6,353 nt of DNA from an uncultured Granulosicoccus sp. (GCA_938016235.1 CALLPU010000209.1:1-6353), one strand, 5' to 3'. Positions 1-6,353 are shown, counted from the first letter of the stretch. Notes: generated by a model from the sequence alone, not told the origin. Numbers and translations are program-made.

Positions 1-67
1 AAAATGATAACGCTAGTGTACTGGAACATACAAAAGGCGCATTTGGTATGTTCCAGTACACCAGTGT
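1..67 (-). terminator. Probable intrinsic terminator of pyrG: long hairpin plus T-rich tail
   Basis: Bases 16-31 and 46-61 form a perfect 16-bp inverted repeat (GTGTACTGGAACATAC and its complement) around a 14-base loop. The pairing continues outward to about 11-66 with one mismatch (15/62) and one G-U pair, giving about 21 bp. On the minus strand the stem is followed by TTATCATTTT (bases 10-1), and no T run follows on the plus strand. That polarity, and its place 60 nt after the pyrG stop, fit Rho-independent termination of pyrG. The stem is longer and less GC-rich than a typical terminator, so a dispersed genomic repeat or a regulatory or protein-binding site is also possible. Confidence 0.55.
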
Positions 68-90
68 AGTGCGCCAGGCGTCTCGCGGCA

Positions 91-126
91 GACATTCCCA
101 ATCGCAAGCGGCGGGGAATACCTGTC
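91..126 (-). other. Small imperfect hairpin directly after the pyrG stop codon
   Basis: On the minus strand the bases touching the pyrG TAG can fold into a two-part stem: ATTCCC with GGGAAT (bases 94-99 and 114-119), and outside a 4-nt bulge GAC with GTC (91-93 and 124-126). No T run follows, so it is not an intrinsic terminator by itself. It might protect the mRNA 3' end or may be chance. The stretch between it and the long hairpin (68-90) shows nothing else I can support. Confidence 0.25.
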
Positions 127-1860
127 CTAGCCCTCCACGGCCTCCGACGGCGCGGCGTTGAGTCGTTCAACCTGGAACGTCAGCGCAGCGTTGATCAATC
201 CGGTGAACAACGGATGACCATCACGCGGGTTGGACGTGTATTCGGGATGAAACTGGCAACCGATGAACCACGGATGATCTGGCAGCTCAATCATCTCAAC
301 CAACCCGTTGGCATCAAATTCAGCTGCAGCAACCTCATTGGCTACAGCCGCTTCCTCGGTGCCCGTCGTGTTGGCGGCAGATCCGCTGGAGCGAGCCGAT
401 ATCACAAGCCCGGCAGCAGTCAGTTGATTGGCATAGTTGTTATTGAATTCAAACCGATGGCGATGCCGCTCAACGATCTGGTTGGCACCGTACATTCTGG
501 CCGCCAGAGAATCCGGCTGCATGACACACAGCTGCCCACCCAGTCGCATCGTGCCCCCCAGATCAGAATCCGCCGAACGCAGGACAGTCTCGCCGCTCTG
601 GTTCTGCCACTCGGTGATCAGCGCAATGACAGGCTCAGGTGTATCGAGATCGAATTCGCTGCTGTTTGCCGACGCGATACCCGCCACGTGGCGCGCATGC
701 TCAATAACCGCCACCTGCATGCCCAGGCAGATGCCCAGGTAAGGAATGTTATTTTCCCGCGCATAACGGGCCGCTACGATCTTGCCTTCAACGCCTCGCG
801 TTCCGAATCCGCCAGGCACCAGAATGGCATCAATCTCACTCAACGCACGCAGATCTCCCCTTTCCAGCTTTTCCGCATCCAGGTAACGGATCTTGACCCG
901 GCTATCGGTCTGGATACCGGCATGCGTAAGCGCTTCGTTCAGTGATTTGTAGGATTCAGTCAACTCGGTGTACTTACCCACCATGCCAATCGTGACCGAT
1001 TTAGCGGGATGCCGAATGCCGTCCACCACGCGTTGCCATTCACTCAAGTCAGCGGGCGGCAAGTCCAGTTTGAACTGCTCAACCACCAGCTGATCGAGCT
1101 CCTGCGCATGCAGCATCCGGGGTATGTCGTAGATCGTGTCAGCGTCGGTAGCTGCAATAACCGCGCGTTCCTGCACATTGGTAAACAGGGCAATCTTGCG
1201 GCGTTCATTGTCAGGCAACTGGCGGTCCGCGCGGCACAGCAGGATATCGGGCTGGATACCGATGGATCGCAGCTCCTTGACCGAGTGTTGCGTGGGCTTG
1301 GTCTTGATCTCGCCCGCTGAGGCGATGTACGGCACCAGCGTCAAGTGCATGAACAGCGTCCTCTCACGCCCCATTTCCACCGCCATCTGGCGAATCGCTT
1401 CCAGAAACGGCAGCGACTCGATGTCACCCACGGTGCCACCGATCTCCACCATGGCCACGTCTGCATCACCAGCACCGACCATGACACGTCGTTTGATCTC
1501 CTCGGTAATATGGGGAATAACCTGCACTGTTGCCCCCAGATAATCACCCCGCCGTTCGTTGGCTATCACGGTTTCATACACGCGACCGGTGGTGAAGTTA
1601 TTGCTCTGGCTGGTCTGGATGCGAACGAAGCGTTCGTAGTGACCCAGGTCCAGATCGGTTTCAGCGCCGTCGTGTGTCACGAACACTTCACCGTGCTGGT
1701 ACGGGCTCATCGTGCCCGGATCCACGTTGATGTAGGGATCAAGTTTGAGCATGGTGACCCGCAGGCCCCGTGCTTCGAGCAATGCCGCAAGAGAAGCCGC
1801 AGAAATGCCCTTGCCCAATGACGACACAACGCCACCGGTAACGAAAATAAAACGCGTCAT
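127..1860 (-). CDS. pyrG: CTP synthase (glutamine hydrolysing)
   Basis: Makes CTP from UTP, ATP and glutamine, the last step of de novo pyrimidine nucleotide synthesis, as a cytosolic tetramer. It has 577 residues from the ATG; E. coli PyrG has 545. The N-terminal synthase domain shows FVTGGVVSSLGKG (6-18, P-loop Lys17), KLDPYINVDPGTMSP (39-53), DLDLGHYERF (69-78, Mg ligand D71) and EIGGTVGDIES (139-149, E139). The C-terminal glutaminase domain starts near GMVGKYTEL (292-300) and has the catalytic triad: C378 in GICLGMQ, then H538 and E540 in CQFHPEYTS. The extra length is mostly a net 24-residue Ala/Thr/Ser/Glu-rich insertion at about 491-516, between the cysteine and histidine, plus a short tail. 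I chose the ATG at 1858-1860 because MTRFIFVTGG matches the family N-terminus. An in-frame TTG at 1891-1893 would add 11 residues with no family match. No good Shine-Dalgarno precedes the ATG; an 11-bp palindrome occupies that place. Confidence 0.98.
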   Translation of the reverse strand: MTRFIFVTGGVVSSLGKGISAASLAALLEARGLRVTMLKLDPYINVDPGTMSPYQHGEVFVTHDGAETDLDLGHYERFVRIQTSQSNNFTTGRVYETVIANERRGDYLGATVQVIPHITEEIKRRVMVGAGDADVAMVEIGGTVGDIESLPFLEAIRQMAVEMGRERTLFMHLTLVPYIASAGEIKTKPTQHSVKELRSIGIQPDILLCRADRQLPDNERRKIALFTNVQERAVIAATDADTIYDIPRMLHAQELDQLVVEQFKLDLPPADLSEWQRVVDGIRHPAKSVTIGMVGKYTELTESYKSLNEALTHAGIQTDSRVKIRYLDAEKLERGDLRALSEIDAILVPGGFGTRGVEGKIVAARYARENNIPYLGICLGMQVAVIEHARHVAGIASANSSEFDLDTPEPVIALITEWQNQSGETVLRSADSDLGGTMRLGGQLCVMQPDSLAARMYGANQIVERHRHRFEFNNNYANQLTAAGLVISARSSGSAANTTGTEEAAVANEVAAAEFDANGLVEMIELPDHPWFIGCQFHPEYTSNPRDGHPLFTGLINAALTFQVERLNAAPSEAVEG

Positions 1861-1935
1861 AGACTGAGTCTGTTGGAGCCGCGAGCATGACAAGACACCA
1901 TCATCTTGACTGCAAACGACGCGGATATGCGTGAC

Positions 1936-1961
1936 GCGGAACGTTCCTTCGAAGATCCCGC
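1936..1961 (-). other. Predicted RNA hairpin in the pyrG leader
   Basis: In the minus-strand transcript GCGGGAU (1961-1955) pairs with GUUCCGC (1942-1936), 7 bp including two G-U pairs. After one C-C mismatch the helix continues with UUC/GAA closed by a 4-base loop. The same DNA contains the perfect palindromes GGAACGTTCC (1938-1947) and CTTCGAAG (1947-1954), so it could act as RNA structure or as a protein-binding site. No T run follows, so it is not a classical attenuator. Confidence 0.3.
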
Positions 1962-1964
1962 TAC

Positions 1965-1984
1965 GACATGAAACATTTCATATC
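1965..1984. promoter_or_regulatory. Near-perfect 20-bp palindrome, possible operator
   Basis: The element is symmetric at 18 of 20 positions, with core arms ATGAAA and TTTCAT (1968-1973, 1976-1981) around a 2-base centre and an outer GA/TC pair. It lies just downstream of the predicted pyrG transcription start, where a bound repressor could block initiation or elongation. I do not recognise the regulator, and it could also be chance in AT-richer spacer DNA. Confidence 0.3.
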
Positions 1985-1996
1985 GAACGGGCGTTG

Positions 1997-2025
1997 AGAG
2001 TACCAGAACGTGCAAGGCCTAACAA
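1997..2025 (-). promoter_or_regulatory. Candidate sigma70-type promoter for pyrG
   Basis: On the minus strand TTGTTA (bases 2025-2020, 4 of 6 to the -35 consensus) lies 17 bp from TACTCT (2002-1997, 3 of 6 to the -10 consensus), which is preceded by TGG as in an extended -10. Transcription would start near 1990 and give a leader of about 130 nt. The match is weak and rests on position and spacing, but pyrG should need its own start if the hairpin after tilS works. Confidence 0.25.
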
Positions 2026-2064
2026 TTGGAAAACACCTATCTATCGGACGGGTTTAACAGCTTG

Positions 2065-2086
2065 AAACAAACCTGAGCGTTTCAGG
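2065..2086 (-). terminator. Candidate weak intrinsic terminator overlapping the tilS stop
   Basis: On the minus strand CCTGA (2086-2082) pairs with TCAGG (2076-2072) across a 5-base loop, and the stem is followed at once by TTTGTTT (2071-2065). The TGA of tilS forms part of the first arm. Two further G-U pairs could lengthen the stem. Five firm base pairs make it weak, so it may only partly separate the accA-tilS transcript from pyrG. Confidence 0.4.
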
Positions 2087-3431
2087 CCGGCGCTTTGACC
2101 GATGCGGGCTCGGCACGCTCATCCATCGATGCCGGGGCCACCCTGTCAGCACGTGGCAGCCGGAAATCCACGGCCACAGCCAGCCCCCAGACGGCCGCCA
2201 ACTTACCCTCGATATACAGCAGTGGAATGGTGTCGCGTATCCACGGCGGAACAGCGGTTTCCTGTAACAGTTTCTTGACCGCTTTGTGAAAAGCCGGTTC
2301 GCCCACTTTTATCAACTCTCCACCTGCACGACTTTTTACGACCACGTCGGCCCCGGGCGGGATCCGCAGGCCCTGCTGCTCGCACAACGCTCGTGTCAGA
2401 CACAAGCCAGTCTCGTCAATGGTTAACGGCTCCAGCGGTGCCTGCCACGTATAGTGAAACGGTTTGACGTGTTCTGCGTCGCGCATCAGGTGCAGGCTGT
2501 CCTTGTGCTTGCGAAACACGTAATCGCGTGCGTTAACAATGCCGTTCGAATCCGGCCGGGCATCAGCCAGATCCGACATGACCTGTACCAGATCCTGCAG
2601 CCGTGGCATGCGCCAGCCACGTTCACGAACAAACAGTCGTAGCACGGTGAACGCTCTTTCACGCGGTAATGCCCTGAGCGCTGTCAGGCTCAGCTCTCCC
2701 GTGCCAGGCACCTTGACCGCCAGCAGATCCTGCTCTGCCACACCGTGCATGGTCTGACTGGCCGCAGCACTGCGCGAGGCGGAGCGAGCGAGGGTTTGCA
2801 CCGCGGCAGGCCACCGAGCCTTGAGCAGCGGCATGATGCTCAGCCGCAAATAGTTTCGATCGAAGTTCTGCTGCTCATTGGATGGATCCTCAATCCAGCT
2901 CAGCGCTTGCGCCTGTGCCACCACACGCAGTGACTCCTGCGAACACTTGAGCAATGGGCGGCCCATGTACCCGTGCGAGAATCGGCGTTTGCGGGGAATG
3001 CCTGCCAGTCCATCAGGGCCACTGCCACGCAGCGCCTGCAACAGGAACGTTTCTGCCTGATCCTCGGCGTGTTGCGCAAGCAGTAAATGTTCACCCGCCT
3101 GCAGGCTTTGCGAAAACTGGGCGTAGCGCGCGAGGCGTGCACTGGCCTCGGGGCCCTCTTTACCTGCTACCACATCGGCCTGACGAACTTCCAGCGGCAC
3201 CTGCAACTGCTCGCACACCTGCCTGGCATGTTCAGACCAGCCAGCGCTGTCGCTTTGCAGGCCATGATCCACATGAATAGCGCGCAGCTGGATGGCGCTA
3301 TCGGCCTCCTGGAGTTGTGCCATCAGCCACAACAGCACATGGGAATCCATACCTGCACTGTAGGCCACACAGTACCGCGAAACATCAGGTTGTTGGTGCA
3401 CATAGTGTGCAACCGCTTCCGCTGGCGTCAT
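2082..3431 (-). CDS. tilS: tRNA(Ile)-lysidine synthase
   Basis: Cytosolic PP-loop enzyme that uses ATP and lysine to convert C34 of the CAU anticodon of tRNA-Ile2 to lysidine, changing decoding from AUG to AUA and charging from Met to Ile. It has 449 residues against 432 in E. coli. The N-terminal domain carries the PP-loop as SAGMDS (25-30), where the family norm is SGGxDS, then HVDHGL (53-58), the substrate-contact region AQHAEDQAETFLLQALRGSG (119-138) and WIEDPSN with DRNYLR (179-185, 191-196). The C-terminal tRNA-binding domain is recognisable by RAGGELIKVG (368-377), KAVKKLLQE (383-391) and PPWIRDTIPLLY (395-406), as in E. coli KKLWQELGIPPWLRDTTPLL. A charged, proline- and alanine-rich tail of about 20 residues follows. 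The ATG lies within the accA stop (ATGA), with only a weak AAAGAAA upstream as a ribosome site, so translation probably depends on accA. The HHxDDQ motif reads QHAEDQ; its second acidic residue (D124) is kept. Confidence 0.96.
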   Translation of the reverse strand: MTPAEAVAHYVHQQPDVSRYCVAYSAGMDSHVLLWLMAQLQEADSAIQLRAIHVDHGLQSDSAGWSEHARQVCEQLQVPLEVRQADVVAGKEGPEASARLARYAQFSQSLQAGEHLLLAQHAEDQAETFLLQALRGSGPDGLAGIPRKRRFSHGYMGRPLLKCSQESLRVVAQAQALSWIEDPSNEQQNFDRNYLRLSIMPLLKARWPAAVQTLARSASRSAAASQTMHGVAEQDLLAVKVPGTGELSLTALRALPRERAFTVLRLFVRERGWRMPRLQDLVQVMSDLADARPDSNGIVNARDYVFRKHKDSLHLMRDAEHVKPFHYTWQAPLEPLTIDETGLCLTRALCEQQGLRIPPGADVVVKSRAGGELIKVGEPAFHKAVKKLLQETAVPPWIRDTIPLLYIEGKLAAVWGLAVAVDFRLPRADRVAPASMDERAEPASVKAPA

Positions 3432-4390
3432 GCGTTTTCTTTGAACTGACCGTAGGCGCGTAATTTCTGCGCTCGATTGGACAGCAGCGTATCCACCGGC
3501 ATGCTGCTGAGCGTTGCCAGCTCCTGAATCAGCGCGTTCTGCATGTTCTCGGCCATCTGTGCAGGGTCACGGTGGGCCCCGCCGAGCGGCTCGCTGATCA
3601 CACGATCAACCAGCTCCAGTTCCAGAAGCCGGGTGGACGTAATACCCATGGCTTCCGCTGCATCCGCTGCCTTGTCGACGCTCTTGTACAGGATTGACGC
3701 GCAGCCTTCCGGGCTGATCACCGAGTAGACGCTGTACTCGAGCATCATGACGCGATCACCCACCCCGATTGCCAACGCACCACCTGATCCGCCCTCACCG
3801 ATCACGGTGCAGATGATCGGCGTTTTGAGCCCGGCCATGACGAACAGATTGCGGGCAATCGCCTCACTCTGACCCCTTTCTTCCGCACCAATTCCCGGAT
3901 AGGCACCCGGTGTGTCGATGAAGGTCACCACCGGCAGCGAAAAGCGTTCGGCCAGCTCCATAAGCCGTTTAGCCTTGCGATAGCCTTCCGGTCTGGGCAT
4001 GCCGAAGTTGCGCTGGATCTTTTCCTTGGTATCGCGGCCCTTTTCATGCCCGATCACCACCACTGGCTTGCCATTGAGCCGCGCGGTGCCACCAATAATG
4101 GCGGAGTCGTCGGCGTACAGTCTGTCGCCATGCAGTTCGTCAAAGTCGGTAAAGACGTTGTCGATGTAGAAGCGTGTGTAAGGACGCTGCGGATGGCGGG
4201 CCAGTTGCGCCACCTGCCAGGAACTCAGCTTGGAGAAAATGCTGCTGGTGAGCGTGTCACACTTTTTCTTGAGGGTATCCACCTCTTCACTGATGTTGAT
4301 GTCCGCATCTTCTGTTGCAAACTGCAATTCACGGATCTTGGCTTCCAGCTCTGCAATCGGTTGCTCGAAGTCGAGAAAATTCGGGTTCAT
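3428..4390 (-). CDS. accA: Acetyl-CoA carboxylase carboxyltransferase subunit alpha
   Basis: Alpha half of the carboxyltransferase that, with AccD, moves the carboxyl group from biotinylated AccB to acetyl-CoA and forms malonyl-CoA, the first committed step of fatty acid synthesis in the cytosol. It has 320 residues against 319 in E. coli and is collinear throughout. The N-terminus NFLDFEQPIAELEAKI is almost identical to E. coli and fixes the ATG start. Further conserved blocks are QLARHPQRPYT (62-72), FDELHGDR (83-90), the crotonase-fold stretch from TFIDTPGAYPG through AEERGQSEAIARN (156-181), the glycine-rich oxyanion-type segment GEGGSGGALAIG (198-209), YSVISPEGCASIL (222-234) and EPLGGAHRD (267-275). 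No strong Shine-Dalgarno sequence precedes the ATG; the only G run (GGGG) is about 14 nt upstream. The TGA stop shares four bases with the tilS start, implying coupled translation. Nothing looks broken. Confidence 0.98.
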   Translation of the reverse strand: MNPNFLDFEQPIAELEAKIRELQFATEDADINISEEVDTLKKKCDTLTSSIFSKLSSWQVAQLARHPQRPYTRFYIDNVFTDFDELHGDRLYADDSAIIGGTARLNGKPVVVIGHEKGRDTKEKIQRNFGMPRPEGYRKAKRLMELAERFSLPVVTFIDTPGAYPGIGAEERGQSEAIARNLFVMAGLKTPIICTVIGEGGSGGALAIGVGDRVMMLEYSVYSVISPEGCASILYKSVDKAADAAEAMGITSTRLLELELVDRVISEPLGGAHRDPAQMAENMQNALIQELATLSSMPVDTLLSNRAQKLRAYGQFKENA

Positions 4391-4537
4391 TTGATCAGTG
4401 GGTGCCCCATCGAAATTAGCATCATTCTAGCTCGTACTATTCATGTAGCGCCATATACTTTCACCGAACGCCTTTTCGGTAGCAATTTGTGAGTGAAGGG
4501 TATACCGGCTCGATCTGGCTTGGCGACAAGCAGCGGC
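4391..4537 (-). other. dnaE-accA intergenic spacer with two hairpins and a candidate -10 element
   Basis: This 147-bp non-coding spacer has two perfect small stems: GCTTG/CAAGC with a 4-base loop (4518-4531), just after the dnaE TAA, and ACCGAA/TTCGGT with a 6-base loop (4463-4480). Neither is followed by a T run on the minus strand, so read-through from dnaE into accA seems likely. TAGAAT (minus strand, 4429-4424) matches the -10 consensus at 5 of 6 positions and would start an accA transcript about 27 nt before its ATG. No acceptable -35 lies 16-18 bp upstream, so I do not call a promoter. Confidence 0.4.
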
Positions 4538-6353
4538 TTAATAGACCAGTTCCACATTGCCCTCACCGGTCAACCTGCCCAGATGATCAATCAGCTCCAG
4601 CTGCGGGGTGACAGCCCAGCGATTACCGGCTCTGATGCGAGCCTGTGCATCACCGTTCTGGTAGCTGAACCACACCGGTATCGTGCCACTCTTGTAATTG
4701 GACAAGGTGCTGATCAATTCATCCAGTGCACCTTCTCGCCAATGTTCGCCGTCGAGCCGGATCAGCAATTGCCGGGCAAATCGGGCCCGTGCGCTGGCCA
4801 TGTCATAAATTTCGCGTGCCCGAATCTTGTAGCCGCCGTTGAATTCGTCGGGGCTGACATCGCCATCCACTATCAGCACCTCATCCTTGCAGACCAGGTG
4901 CCCGCTGTTATCGATCTGCTCACCGCGAATCGATACCTCAATCCTCCCTGTGCCATCATCCAGCGTAATGAATTGCATGCGGCCCCCATGCCCATCCCGC
5001 TGCCTTACGCCCATGACCAAACCCGCCGCCACCACCGGCACACCGCGTTGACGATACGCAGGCCCTGAATCCGCTACACCGGCCTTGGCACAAACGGCCT
5101 TGATCCGCCCGTGCGTGAAGTTGCCAATTTCTGCCAGATATTCGTTGATGGGATGCCCACTCAAATACAGCCCCAGGGTATCTTTTTCAGCGCGCAGCCT
5201 CTCCCGATCACTCCAGTCCGGCTGGCTGATCATCAGCTCCGGCTCGTCAGCCTCTACCGGTTCGCCAAGGCCGAACAGATCATCCTGCCCGGCATCCTTG
5301 TTCTTGTGGAACTGATCTGCACCGCGTAAAGCGCTAGCCAGGTGATGCCACAGGCTGGCACGATTGGGGCCCAATGAATCGACAGCCCCCGCCTTGACCA
5401 ATGCTTCGAGCACACGCTTGTTGACCGTACCGGGACTGGCTCGCCGGCAAAGATCATCCAGCGACTCGAACCCGCCATCGGCATCGCGGGTTTCCAGCAC
5501 GTTGGCCAGAGCGGCCTCGCCCACACCTTTTATCGCACCCAGTCCATACAGTACGGTGTTGTCGTCGACCACAGAAAAGCGCACGGCTGAGCGGTTGATA
5601 TCCGGCGGCATGACCGTCAACCCCATGATGTTGCACTCATCGATCAGACCCACCACCTTCTCCGTGTTATCCATATCAGCAGACATGACGGCCGCCATGA
5701 ACGCTGCGGGATGGTGGCACTTCAGCCAGGCAGTCTGGTAGGACAACAAGGCATACGCGGCGGAGTGGGATTTGTTGAATCCATAGCCGGCGAATTTCTC
5801 CACCAGATCAAATATATTGCCGGCAAGATCAGGGTCTATGCCGTTGCCCACACAGCCTTCGAGAAAACCGGCGCGCTGCTTGGCCATCTCCTCGGGCTTT
5901 TTCTTGCCCATGGCACGGCGCAGAATATCGGCGGTTCCCAGCGAAAACCTGGCCATGACCTGCGCGATACCCATGACCTGTTCCTGATACAGGATGACCC
6001 CATACGTGGGCTCCAGTATGGGCTTCAGGGATTCGAGCTGATAGTCCTCATGCGGCCAGGCCATCTGTTTGCGGCCGTGCTTGCGATCGATGAAGTCATC
6101 CACCATGCCCGATTGCAACGGACCCGGTCGATAGAGCGCCACCAGTGCGATGATGTCTTCAAAGTTATCCGGCCGCAACCGTTCAATCAGGCGCTTCATG
6201 CCAGCAGATTCAAGCTGAAACACAGCCGTTGTCTGGGCATCCTGCAGTAACTTGTAGGTGGGCGCATCATCCAGCGGCAAGGCCAGCAAATCGAGCGGCG
6301 CATCAAGATGCCGGTTGATCTCCTTGACCGCGTTATCAATGATCGTCAAGGTG
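4538..6353 (-). CDS. dnaE: DNA polymerase III subunit alpha, C-terminal half (5' end beyond window)
   Basis: Catalytic subunit of the replicative DNA polymerase III. The gene runs off the right edge, leaving 604 whole codons and a TAA stop. E. coli DnaE is 1160 residues, so roughly the last half is present. The first visible residues (TLTIIDNAVKEIN) align just after the E. coli KFDFLGLR segment, so the catalytic aspartates should lie just outside the window. Numbering from the TTG codon at 6347-6349, visible blocks include TAVFQLES (about 41-48), ALYRPGPLQSGMVDDFIDRKHG (71-92), LRRAMGKKKPEEMAKQR (143-159) and EKFAGYGFNKSHSAAYALLSYQT (184-206) of the fingers region. A helix-hairpin-helix segment follows (GAIKGVGEAAL, 271-281), then a probable beta-clamp binding motif QDDLF (355-359, bases 5273-5287; E. 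coli has QADMF), LGLYLSGHP (392-400), an OB fold (about 436-516) and the C-terminal tau-binding region ending VELVY. It precedes accA by 147 bp. No frameshift is seen. TTG at 6349 is an internal codon, not the start. Confidence 0.98.
   Translation of the reverse strand, partial: TLTIIDNAVKEINRHLDAPLDLLALPLDDAPTYKLLQDAQTTAVFQLESAGMKRLIERLRPDNFEDIIALVALYRPGPLQSGMVDDFIDRKHGRKQMAWPHEDYQLESLKPILEPTYGVILYQEQVMGIAQVMARFSLGTADILRRAMGKKKPEEMAKQRAGFLEGCVGNGIDPDLAGNIFDLVEKFAGYGFNKSHSAAYALLSYQTAWLKCHHPAAFMAAVMSADMDNTEKVVGLIDECNIMGLTVMPPDINRSAVRFSVVDDNTVLYGLGAIKGVGEAALANVLETRDADGGFESLDDLCRRASPGTVNKRVLEALVKAGAVDSLGPNRASLWHHLASALRGADQFHKNKDAGQDDLFGLGEPVEADEPELMISQPDWSDRERLRAEKDTLGLYLSGHPINEYLAEIGNFTHGRIKAVCAKAGVADSGPAYRQRGVPVVAAGLVMGVRQRDGHGGRMQFITLDDGTGRIEVSIRGEQIDNSGHLVCKDEVLIVDGDVSPDEFNGGYKIRAREIYDMASARARFARQLLIRLDGEHWREGALDELISTLSNYKSGTIPVWFSYQNGDAQARIRAGNRWAVTPQLELIDHLGRLTGEGNVELVY

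Larger units (their letters stand above)
1861..2081 (-). other. tilS-pyrG intergenic region, pyrG leader
   Basis: This 221-bp non-coding spacer separates the tilS stop from the pyrG ATG. It starts with a hairpin and T-rich tract for tilS, then has a candidate promoter and several short palindromes: 1968-1981 (within an 18-of-20 symmetric element at 1965-1984), 1947-1954, 1938-1947, 1929-1937 and 1861-1871. An 8-base direct repeat, GACGCGGA, occurs at 1918-1925 and 1933-1940. I see no tRNA, riboswitch class or credible small gene in it. Confidence 0.6.

Noticed and set aside
11..66. Inverted repeat as an insertion sequence end, integron attC site or LexA box
   Set aside because: No transposase, target duplication, RYYYAAC/GTTRRRY attC core pair or LexA-like spacing is present. 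The T-rich tail on the pyrG side favours a terminator.
214..945. Plus-strand open frame of 243 codons
   Set aside because: It lies wholly opposite pyrG, whose protein is unambiguous. The product has no recognisable domain and is rich in Arg, Gln and His, as expected from an antisense frame.
1961..1981. Possible leader peptide MKCFMS on the minus strand, just ahead of the leader hairpin
   Set aside because: It lacks a ribosome site and any run of regulatory codons, and its ATG is simply part of the palindrome at 1965-1984. A 6-codon frame is easily chance.
4463..4480. Hairpin ACCGAA/TTCGGT as the dnaE terminator
   Set aside because: No T run follows on the minus strand (the next bases are GAAAGTATATGG), and the stem has only 6 bp.
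4493..5068. Plus-strand open frame of 191 codons starting in the dnaE-accA spacer
   Set aside because: Most of it is antisense to conserved dnaE sequence, and I recognise no family. The GTGAGTGAAGGG before its ATG resembles a ribosome site, but that alone is not enough.
5711..6250. Plus-strand open frame of 179 codons
   Set aside because: Antisense to the highly conserved fingers region of dnaE; a shadow frame.
1..6353. tRNA, rRNA, CRISPR array, prophage or defence system
   Set aside because: Nearly all of the window is accounted for by four well-conserved housekeeping genes. The spacers are too short for such elements, and no spaced direct-repeat array or cloverleaf was seen.

Overview
The window is a stretch of core housekeeping genes from a gammaproteobacterium. 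All four genes lie on the minus strand and read right to left: dnaE (3' half only, cut by the right edge), accA, tilS and pyrG. This order is the one I recall from Pseudomonas-type gammaproteobacteria, where kdsA and eno usually follow pyrG. In E. coli other genes separate accA from tilS. The protein sequences are close to the E. coli and Pseudomonas families but diverged enough that I cannot name a genus. I recognise no genes for mobile elements, phage, CRISPR, defence or biosynthetic clusters.

Layout from the transcriptional start (right) to the end (left). Positions 6353-4538 hold the C-terminal 604 codons of the replicative polymerase alpha subunit. A 147-bp spacer (4391-4537) has two small hairpins but no clear terminator. 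Positions 4390-3428 encode AccA. Its stop codon overlaps the start of tilS (3431-2082) in an ATGA arrangement, so these two are very probably translationally coupled. A weak hairpin with a T-rich tail sits on the tilS stop codon. A 221-bp spacer (1861-2081) then carries a candidate promoter and an unusual density of small palindromes ahead of pyrG (1860-127). The last 126 bp hold a hairpin just after the pyrG stop and a long inverted repeat (10-67) with a T-rich tail, which looks like the pyrG terminator.

The genes share no single pathway. They supply DNA replication (DnaE), fatty acid synthesis (AccA), isoleucine tRNA decoding (TilS) and pyrimidine nucleotide supply (PyrG). I found no convincing new biological system. 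The points most worth a second look are the 16-bp perfect inverted repeat at 16-61, an alanine-rich insertion of about 24 residues in the PyrG glutaminase domain, the palindrome cluster in the pyrG leader, and an altered PP-loop (SAGMDS) in TilS.
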